DNA of 64,000 bases from Odontocerum albicorne (taxonomy: Eukaryota; Arthropoda; Insecta; Trichoptera; Odontoceridae), in contig OX463848.1 in the NCBI GenBank assembly GCA_949825065.1, positions 31,703,841-31,767,840 of the forward strand. Direction: 5' to 3'. Numbering within the stretch: the stretch's first letter is position 1; every line of letters begins with the position of its first letter. The notes beneath the pieces are model-generated. The model did not search any database. It saw only the letters and a program-made list of their open reading frames with translations, and was not told the DNA's origin. This document shows positions 55,675 to 64,000 of this stretch, one piece after another. Both the position numbers and the translations under genes were made by a program.

Positions 55675-55975
55675 AATTTATTATTACTGAATAGTAATAT
55701 GTGATAACTGTTACTTTAATTTAATATTACTGAATAGTAATATATGATAACTGTTACTTTAATTTAATATTAATGAATAGTAATATATGATAACTGTTAC
55801 TTTAATTTAATATTACTGAATAGTAATATATGAACTGTTACTTTAATTTAATATTACTGAATAGTAATATATGATAACTGTTACTTTAATTTAATATTAC
55901 TGAATAGTAATATATGATAACTGTTACTTTATTTTAATATTACTGAATTGTTATATATGATAACTGTTACTTTAA
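55675..55975. repeat. 44-bp minisatellite, ~7 copies
   Basis: Unit 'atttaatattactgaatagt' plus 'aatatatgataactgttact' with an internal inverted repeat (atattact/agtaatat). One unit lacks three bases. It directly abuts the PLE dimer, and the PLE target duplication is at its edge. Confidence 0.92.
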
Positions 55976-56239
55976 TCAAATAAAAACATTAAAACGACGA
56001 AAAATATAATATTATCGATTAAAACAAATCGAGAATAAGACTAGATAGATAATAATATTTTCAACAGCTTCAGGAATACTCGAAAAGCTAAAAATTGACT
56101 TCATAAAAATTAAATAAACTAAACTTGTGAAATTGATTCTTATTTTTTAAATAGTTTTCATTTAACAACCAATTTTAAGTCACGATTTCCTTAAATATAT
56201 TCATAAAATCTCATAGAATTTTAGCAAAATAATATTTTC

Positions 56240-56665
56240 ACATCATAGATATCCCAATTGATAAACGCTATTAAATCATAGATATCCCAATTGATAAACG
56301 CTATTAAATCATAGATATCCCAATTGATAAACGCTATTAAATCATAGATATCCCAATTGAGAATCACATTTCTATTAAATCATAGATATCCACACATTTC
56401 TATTAAATCACATTTCTATTAAATCATAGAATCATAGATATCCCAATTGAGAATCACATTTCTATGAAATCATAGAATCATAGATATCCCAATTGAGAAT
56501 CACATTTCTATTAAATCATAGATATCCACACATTTCTATTTAATCACATTTCTATTAAATCATAGAATCATAGATATCCCAATTGAGAATCACATTTCTA
56601 TGAAATCATAGATATCCCAATTGATAAACGCTATTAAATCATAGATATCCCAATTGATAAAGTTT
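56240..56665. repeat. 33-bp minisatellite with longer variants
   Basis: 'aatcatagatatcccaattg' is followed by 'ataaacgctatta' in the 33-bp units or by 'agaatcacatttctatta' in the longer ones, in mixed order. Flanks at 56130-56230 and 56660-56740 share 'ttttaagtcacgatttcctt', so the array sits inside a duplicated ~80-bp segment. Confidence 0.88.
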
Positions 56666-56740
56666 TTATTTGGCAACCAATTTTAAGTCACGATTTCCTT
56701 AAATATATTCATAAAAACTCATAAAATTTTAGCAAAATAA

Positions 56741-57944
56741 TATTTTCCCATTTCTATTAAACCATAGTTATTCCAATTGATAAACGATAGTTGTATTTGA
56801 TTAATGGATATGTATTGTCAATATCAAACTAATACAAAACAGATCAGACAAATATTTAAACTACGCGCCATTAATATTTTAGGCGTTTACAAACTTTATT
56901 TGAATCTCGTTACCGTTACCGTTAACGAGCCCATATCGGTCATCAATCATAATAAATATTCACACGTTGTTTACAAGTGTAATCGAACAAAACTGTGTTT
57001 GCTCGTCGTGTCTTGTAAATAAATGATTAAAGCCATTATTCCAAACGTTGAGTGGAAAGGGTGTGGAGGGTCGACTCAGTCCAGTCCCTATCTACCTCAT
57101 ACCATTTTATAGTACAGAATGACAGCTTGACACGACAATAATATCACTTAGCAGACATTGTCTAGACCGGTATTTTTACAATATTGAATTATGTTATGAA
57201 ACCTTCATTCAAATTAAGATACTTTTGTATTTCATAAAATAATTTCTTAATATAATAAATCGATCAAATAGTACATTAGTATCAACTTTAAAGTACGAGT
57301 AAGGGAGTTAACATGTGTTATCACCAAAAATGATGTATTACCTTTTTGCAATTTAAATATGAAAAACACAAAAATATTTTTCGAATTTTCAAAGCCGACG
57401 CCGTTAATTTCGAAAAAAAAAATTATTGTGATATTGTTTATTTAATTATAATAAGAACACTTTGTTTTTCTTTCACAATTAATGTCAACAAGACAACTGA
57501 TTTTGAATCCCACGGACTTCATAAGGAATCGGTGACAAAAATCAAAGTTAACCTTCCTGCTACGTTCTAAGGGGTGCCGATATGAGAAGCCTTCTAAATA
57601 TGAATATTATTTTGAAAGGAGAAACATTAAATTTGTGAGATAATACGATGTCTGATGAGAACTCAATAAAACTGAAGATTGTTAAAAGTTATTATATATT
57701 ATACTGTTTAAAAGTAAACAATTTTTTAATCATGTTAAAAAGTAGATCATATGCTGAAGTGAAAAATTTATTTATTAAAATGTTAAAAATATCGTTTTTA
57801 TAAATTATCCTTTAAATTATGAAATTTTGTAAATCTTCTTCCATTGTTTCGAAAAAGTTGTTGTCGTCATCCTAAGAGCAATATCAAAGATTATTAAAAT
57901 TACAAGGCTGTAATGCCTTCAAAATGATGGGCATCGTTTGAGTA
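56741..57944. other. AT-rich, unassigned
   Basis: Short frames 56804-57022 and 57346-57570 have no recognised similarity. 57645-57670 ('tgtctgatgagaactcaataaaa') echoes the repeat at 20685. Confidence 0.35.
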
Positions 57945-58400
57945 CAAATGTTATAATGTAGGAGTGAAATGTAGGTTTGGAAAAAGTGTGAAAAGAGTCG
58001 AATAAATGCTGTAAAAATGCGTAGATTTAGAAGAATAGATGGGGTGACAATATATGACAGAATACGGAACGAAGTGATAAGGAATGAATGTGAATTTAAG
58101 GCTGAGGTGTTGAATATGATGAAGAACACTTTGAGATGGTTAAGCCACTTGGAACGGACGGATGAAGAAAGATGAACAAAATAATATAAGGCATAGTAGA
58201 GGAAAAACTATGAAAGTACGTTTGGATCCAGGTAATGATATTTTGAAAAATAAAGTGTAGAAAGTAAGAGAAATCACAGGAGTAATAGGATAAGGTGTAT
58301 GGATAAGAATGAGGCGAAATATGTATGTGGAGATAGGAAAATCTAGTGATCTGTCTTCTCTGCCCCTCCCCCCCCCACCAGGAGGGAACACGTGTGGTGG
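57945..58400 (+). mobile_element. RTE-like LINE remnant
   Basis: 'gtaggagtgaaatgtaggtttgg', 'gtgaaaagagtcgaataaatgctgt', 'gacaatatatgacagaatacggaacgaagtgata' and 'aacactttgagatggttaagccacttg', ending in 'gatctgtcttctctgcccctcc'. Same order as 39630-40065. Confidence 0.72.
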
Positions 58401-58475
58401 TATATATGCTGAAAACCGGGTGAAACGTTATAATTCAATCATGGTAGAATACATTTAAAAAAAATTTAAATTCGG

Positions 58476-58706
58476 TTAAATCTTTGTGTTACTCGTATAT
58501 TGATGTCGCTTTCCAGATATTAATTCCATTTTTTTTTGTTTCGAGTTTATCATGAGCTCTTTTTTAAAATGAATTTGTAAAGCATTTGCATTAACTTTTC
58601 CAGATGAAGATACACCGTGTTTATATAAATTTAGGATACAAAACTTAAATGGGAATTCTCGTTTTATTTTAGAAACTTTGGGAATTTTTACTGCAGGTAA
58701 AAACAT
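58476..58706 (-). other. Unknown ORF, 76 codons
   Basis: The minus-strand frame encodes 'VKIPKVSKIKREFPFKFC' and 'KHGVSSSGKVNANALQIH', a basic small protein with no domain I recognise. No context supports expression; it could be an exon or transposon fragment. Confidence 0.25.
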
Positions 58707-59049
58707 CAGATAGTGACTGTTTTACTCTTCAAATTCAATCTCCATTTTGAAAAAAAAAGACTTGCCATTCAATCCTACACTCTTGATTGATCGCAAATAA
58801 ATATTTACGAAATGTTTAAGAAGTCCAAGGGATAACTCGCAGAATTAAATCTAAATGAAATAAGTAAAATTACTATGGTTGTACAGACGGCCCTGACATG
58901 TATGGCATGAGGGGCAGACGTCCCGAGGGATCTGAGGGCAGCGGCGCCTGCCAAACTTATACGGAACACATATTAATAATGTGGAATGAGCCTAGATCGC
59001 TTAATTCTTCCATAATATTTATGCGCTTACTAAAATAATTTGATGTAGG

Positions 59050-59375
59050 TACGAGGGGAGGTCAACATACTCGTGAAATGAATGGAAAAAAGGAGATTTT
59101 TTTTTTATATATATTCACCATTAACTCTAATTCATTTTTAAAATCATTCAATAAGCTAATTTATACCCATGGTAAAAAAAATTTGCTTTTGCCCTTAAAA
59201 TAAGCCGAAATCGCACTTTTAACTTCTTCATGCCCGTGAATTTCTTCCCTCGAAGTTCTTTATCCATATTTAGAAATAAATGTTAGTCAAGCGGAGCCAG
59301 GCATGAGCTGTAGGGAGAGTAATTTAATGTTTGGAAGCCACAGTTGTGAAGAGCAGCCAATTCAAAATTGCCAAC
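59050..59375 (-). pseudogene. Tc1/mariner transposase C-terminal fragment
   Basis: On the minus strand: 'ALHNCGFQTLNYSPYSSCLA', 'PLD', 'HLFLNMDKELRGKKFTGMKK' and 'LRAKANFFYHGYK'. The order follows 'YSPDLAPSDYHLF--M---L-GK-F----E.....-FY--GI..L..RW' of mariner-type transposases, with an in-frame stop in the D-Y-H-L-F block and poly-A/T slippage. Upstream (59376-59560) is probably more of the same, too decayed to place. Confidence 0.75.
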
Positions 59376-59560
59376 CATCTACTTGAGTCAATAAAAAAAA
59401 CCTTACTTTCAAGGATACTAAGAAGGTGGGTTTTTTTCGTCACAGAAAAATATTTGGTTAAGAATATTTTCATATAAGTATTTGTTGAAGGTAGCCAGAA
59501 CTGATTTTCTTGCCTTTTCACCTGCACACACAGTTTTTAAGTCTTCCACATATATGTATT

Positions 59561-61130
59561 GAGGACTTCAGTAACCTTTTTGGCAAGACGATCATCTTCT
59601 TATCCGAGGGTTTGATTGTCGTTGCAATCCAGTTTTTTTAAAGAAGTCTTGAACAATGCTTATCTTTTATTCTATCATTCCTTACTATATAATTAATTGT
59701 AATACGACATATTTTTCAAGAGGTATGAATAACATGGAATCTTTTTTTTTTAAATCTATGTCGGAGGGATGTTTTTGGAGAGAAATATAACTTTAATGTC
59801 CATTTCTTCTTTATACATTTACTTGTTCTAAACAATCCAAAAGAGCAGCGTATTATAGTAAAGCTTTCGCCGTTGCTTGTCCTGTAGTGTTCAATAGTCG
59901 GCTTCCTGGTGTTAAAGATATGGGTGGCGTGTGCAGCTTTAGAAAGCATTTAAAGACAATCCGTTTTGGCAGGTCTTATCAAAATTTATGAGTGGATTTG
60001 TATTCGGAGTTAGAAGGCCCTTGAGAAGAGTTTGTTCTCCAAACGACGCTTTATAATTTTTCCTTTCAATATTATTATTATTATTTCTCAATACTTAGGC
60101 TTCGTTTCCATATGTCAAGGTTACGACTACTACACCATTGTGTTTTATGTTTGAAACACTTTGCGATTGATTTCTGTCTTGGGGAAAAGCATTCCTAAGT
60201 GTAATGTTTACCTTTTTCAAAATAGTTTTCATCTTTCGTTATCTAGTTTACTATCGCTAGTTTTTCTATTTGAATGAATGAAAAAAAATTATGTTAAATA
60301 AGTTTACAATTTTTTAAATATTTAATATACAATATCTTTAAAACGTTGCGAACACAGTTCTATGTATAAATATATAGTTTTATCCACAATACAATATTTA
60401 CAATTAACATCGTTTAAACGTTTTTATTTTGCTGATATAAAAAACCGGTTCACTAGGCATGATCTGTAGCAAAATGATCTGACATCTGACATGATCTGAT
60501 CTTTACAATTTCATATTTTTTTCCTAAATACACCCAGGTAAAATATTCATATTCTTAAAAACACTATATTCCAAATTATCACACAAATAATTTTAACTGC
60601 GTTATAAACTCACCAACCACATAAAAAATACATCCAACAACTCTTCATACCACGCTCCATATTTGCATCCGTCATACATTTTCATGCGTATGTGGTAACT
60701 TTTAAAAGCTCCTTACTCCTCTCTCGCCCGCTTCAGTAATTTAAATTTAAATAAATTATATTAATCAAGAGTTTTTTGGGTTTGACATTTTGTGTAAATA
60801 AAGTCGAATTAATTTAAATAAATTTATTTATGTTGGAAATTCTAACGAAACCTTGCAGACATATTTGTTGATTTCATGATGATAACTAGTCCATTATCGA
60901 ACAGGTAAGCTTTTTAATTTTGACGAAATTGTTGTTGGTTTATACGCTATTTATTTTTATAATATTGTCTTTGTGTTGTTTTGCTATCTATTTGGCTTAT
61001 CCTTTTTAATTGGATTCATGAGAAATAAAGGATAAGTGTTTTTAATTTTTAACTTTACATATTTATCCCTCAAACTACTTGTATAACGAAAAAAAAACAA
61101 AAATGAAATAAGCCAACTCACTCGTGGCGT
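59561..61130. other. Mostly unassigned
   Basis: 60000-60060 is a GCGCC-type dispersed repeat fragment ('ttgagaagagtttgttctccaaacgacgct'). Otherwise AT-rich with no recognised gene. Confidence 0.38.
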
Positions 61131-61215
61131 ACACTTGGTGATTGAGTGCATTTGGTGAGTGAGTGCACTTGGTGAGTGAGTGCACTTGGTGAGTGAGTGC
61201 ACTTGGTGAGTGAGT
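61131..61215. repeat. 17-bp minisatellite, ~5 copies
   Basis: 'gcacttggtgagtgagt' repeated with few changes. Confidence 0.9.
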
Positions 61216-61396
61216 ACACCCAATACAACTGGAGACATTATTTTACCAGTCTAGTTTCATCTAATTAAAAGCGCATGGAAGAGGTACAGAATTTGTTTTA
61301 TCACTATTTATAGTAATCGTTTACGATGAGAACCTATTGTAATTTGTTTTATCAAACACTGTTTATTCCACTTTTTTTGTAACGGTATACCTTTAT

Positions 61397-61905
<509 letters not shown>

Positions 61906-61942
61906 AATTTGTTCTATCAAACACTATTTATCCCACTTTTTT

Positions 61943-61989
61943 GTAACGGTATAACCCTACTGGTTTCAAGGCTTTCACTTCGTCATCAG
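61943..61989 (-). ncRNA. Hammerhead-like core in PLE fragment
   Basis: Minus strand: CTGATGA (canonical), AAG..CTT hairpin, GAAA, complementary stem, then GTTA. Core invariant bases are present; flanking stem I is not obvious. Confidence 0.45.
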
Positions 61990-62324
61990 GGGAGCACAAA
62001 CAACACTGAATTCTATTCGAACTGGTACCGACATGCACGCTTCTAACGGTAAACATTCGGGTTGAGGAGGGGGGGTAGAGACAGGGATGAGACAATCTCG
62101 GCGAGCAGCGGAAAGATTCTTGGGATATATGTGTTTGCCAGATATTCACCTCGATGCACTGACTTAGAAATTTCTAGGCCCTCTAATCTGTCCAATTTAT
62201 TTCCGTTACTACTGATGTGTAAGAATTTGGCATCATCGATAGAAAACGTTTTCTATATTTTCTTATATTTGACGAGATCTAACATATCACTCAAAATATA
62301 TTCTCAACAACATTACAAAATGAT

Positions 62325-63135
62325 GACGTATAATGGCATTGTTGGAAAATTGCTTGTGTCCCAGCCCGGAGGTTGCGAGTGCAATTTCCGTTGGAACCCA
62401 GATTTTTTTTAAAGGATTCTAGTTTGGTTATCCCTTAACCTGTTCCCCGCGGGGAGCACAAACGCCTGTGATCTGACGACAATCCAAGTTTCAAATCACA
62501 AATACTTAAAAAAAATGACACAAAACCGGAATAAAAGTTAAACTAAAATTTAAAATAATCTTTATTCTAGCGACATCTCTGAAAACCTTGTCAAATAATA
62601 TATTAGTTTATGAGATATTGTTGAATAAACAGAGCGCCGAATTTTTTTGGTTTCTCAATATTTCCAGCATTAACGACCTGTCTCGCGGATCGAGTCCTGC
62701 GATGAGTCTCTCTTACGTAAATAAACATTACTAAGTCTCTCTTACGTAAATAAACATTACTAGTGCTATATGCATTTGATTGGGTGAGTGTCATGAAGCA
62801 TTGATTTGATCGTAGCATTCCTTTGTTTATTTTACGTAATGTTAAGTTTATCTCCTTTATTTAATGAGTCTCCTTAAGAGAAATGACTATTATTTATTAT
62901 CAGAAAATTACTTAAGTGTCATGTTTACTTGGTGTTGTAATCAAATATCAGTGGTTCTAAACAAAATATGTGTTTAAACTTAGAAATTAAAAAACGCTGA
63001 AATTGTGCCGCGCACAGGATTCGTGGAATTTGATTTTTAACGCGGTGAACAGGTTAAGGCCTCTATAACATGTTTTTAGTGGTTTAAAAAGAAATTGTAC
63101 TGTATACAATGAAAATGTAATACAATACAATACAA
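62325..63135 (+). mobile_element. tRNA-derived SINE (family A) split by a piggyBac-type element
   Basis: The head and mid-body at 62325-62438 ('cccggaggttgcgagtgcaatttccgttgg', 'aaaggattctagtttggttatccc') continue after the insertion at 63054 as 'TTAAggcctctataacatg' and the tail 'ttgtactgtatacaatgaaaatgtaatacaata'. Joining across one TTAA restores the family order. Confidence 0.85.
62439..63053. mobile_element. piggyBac-type non-autonomous element, 615 bp
   Basis: Flanked by TTAA on both sides (62435-62438, 63054-63057). Terminal inverted repeats are CCTGTTCCCCGCG and, from the right, CCTGTTCACCGCG. TTAA target sites and CC.. ends are characteristic of piggyBac-type elements. The interior has a 71-codon minus-strand frame (62603-62818) without recognised similarity and a 30-bp direct duplication (near 62704-62763). 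No transposase. Confidence 0.88.
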
Positions 63136-63626
63136 AATCGACAAACAATCACCATCGCTGATTATTTAACAAAAAATATTAAAATTCGTAACGTAGCGAT
63201 GGACCCATTTGTAAAAAAAGTATAAATAATTTTTTTAATCCTAGTGAAAACTGTTGTCAACCCAATCATTGAAACATTTTAGGACGAGATCATTATTGAA
63301 ATTGGAAAGTTAAAAAATACTACGCAACATGCCTCAATAAATTTGGCGGCAAATTGTGTAGTATAAAACATTAATGTATATTTTGTTTAATTTTCGCTTT
63401 TCATTCGCCACAGTTTTATCCAATTGAATCAAATGAAATGATTAGTACAAAAAAAATGAAAAAAGCCTAAAAATAATAACAACTGGAACAATGATACTCA
63501 TGCTTACCTGTGGAGTTTCTTAATTATGCCCACAGAGTTTCTTAAGATTTCTATTCTTCAATTTATCCACCGAGATATATAAGATATCAATGTCGGAGAA
63601 TTCATTGAACAGTATAAGATAAATTA
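63136..63626. other. AT-rich, unassigned
   Basis: No gene recognised. Confidence 0.35.
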
Positions 63627-64000
63627 GACGACATTCGTGGCCTATAGTTCGGAAAATGTAGGATGAGTCCTGTGACAGCTCTCAAATTTGCCCCAATACA
63701 ACCTTATGTAATGCATTTACCTAAATAACTTGCTATTAATTAGAATTGAGGCTTATACTAAAGTTTATAAAATAATTAAAGTTATTGAACATCGTTACAA
63801 GGTTGTATTGGGGCAAATTTGTGAGCTGTCACAGGACTCATCCTACATTTTCTGAACTATAGTTGCTAATATGCTTCTTATCTGCCCAGGGGTTGCGGTT
63901 TGACTCCGTTGGTATCCACATTTTTTTAGAAAAAGGATACCAGTCTGATTTCAACATAAGGTTTGTTTAACAGTTTTTTTGTTGGTTGAAATAGATTGCC
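63627..64000 (+). mobile_element. tRNA-derived SINE (family A) split by a TA-type MITE, runs off the window
   Basis: 'gacattcgtggccTA' is separated from 'gttgctaatatgcttcttatctgcccaggggttgcggtttgactcc' by the MITE. The body continues with 'aaaaaggataccagtctgatttcaacataagg' and 'ttggttgaaatagattgcc' to the window end. Confidence 0.85.
63645..63859. mobile_element. Tc1/mariner-type MITE, 215 bp
   Basis: Long terminal inverted repeats of ~65 bp begin TAGTTC(G/A)GAAAATGTAGG and continue 'atgagtcctgtgacagct', with a central unique AT-rich part. TA flanks both sides. There is no coding capacity. Confidence 0.88.

Overview
This is a strongly AT-rich, repeat-dominated stretch of an animal nuclear genome. 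It is probably an arthropod or a similar invertebrate, judging from the mix of RTE-type LINEs, tRNA-derived SINEs, Tc1/mariner, hAT-type and piggyBac-type DNA elements, and Penelope-like elements (PLEs). The species is not identified. I found no convincing host protein-coding gene with introns and no functional tRNA or rRNA gene. Nearly every supported feature is a mobile element, a decayed fragment of one, or a tandem repeat.

Layout. 1-9.3 kb: a LINE fragment, a 66-bp minisatellite, a ~3.6-kb block bounded by inverted ~230-bp arms (1271-4900) that holds a probable solo LTR, degenerate tandem repeats and a SINE. 9.3-29 kb: scattered SINEs and LINE 3' ends, PLE terminal repeats at 9.4 and 26.1-26.5 kb, a clean hAT-type MITE (18097-18443) inside a LINE, several minisatellites, and a decayed LINE reverse transcriptase (27.9-29.0 kb). 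29250-31114: a young, short LTR retrotransposon. 31-52 kb: LINE and SINE remnants, deleted mariners (39.0 and 44.8 kb), palindromes and minisatellites. 52496-55674: two nearly identical PLE copies joined head to head and flanked by a 12-bp target duplication. 55.7-64 kb: minisatellites, LINE and mariner remnants, a PLE fragment split by a ~500-bp (AT)n array, and two SINEs each split by a DNA transposon (piggyBac-type at TTAA, MITE at TA).

The most notable locus is the LTR element at 29250-31114. Its LTRs are about 98% identical by my hand comparison, and it has a tRNA-Trp-type primer binding site, a polypurine tract and a GAAT target duplication. Where the N-terminal part of gag would be expected, it carries an open, GC-rich reading frame clearly related to the C-terminal two thirds of histone H2B. 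This is followed by what looks like a gag remnant. I read it as a non-autonomous Ty3/gypsy-type element that has captured a histone H2B fragment.

How the parts work together: the autonomous machinery seen (LINE RT, PLE RT with GIY-YIG endonuclease) is broken here. The SINEs share a 3' tail with a LINE 3' UTR in the same window, which suggests LINE-dependent mobilisation. The PLE terminal repeats carry hammerhead-ribozyme-like cores.
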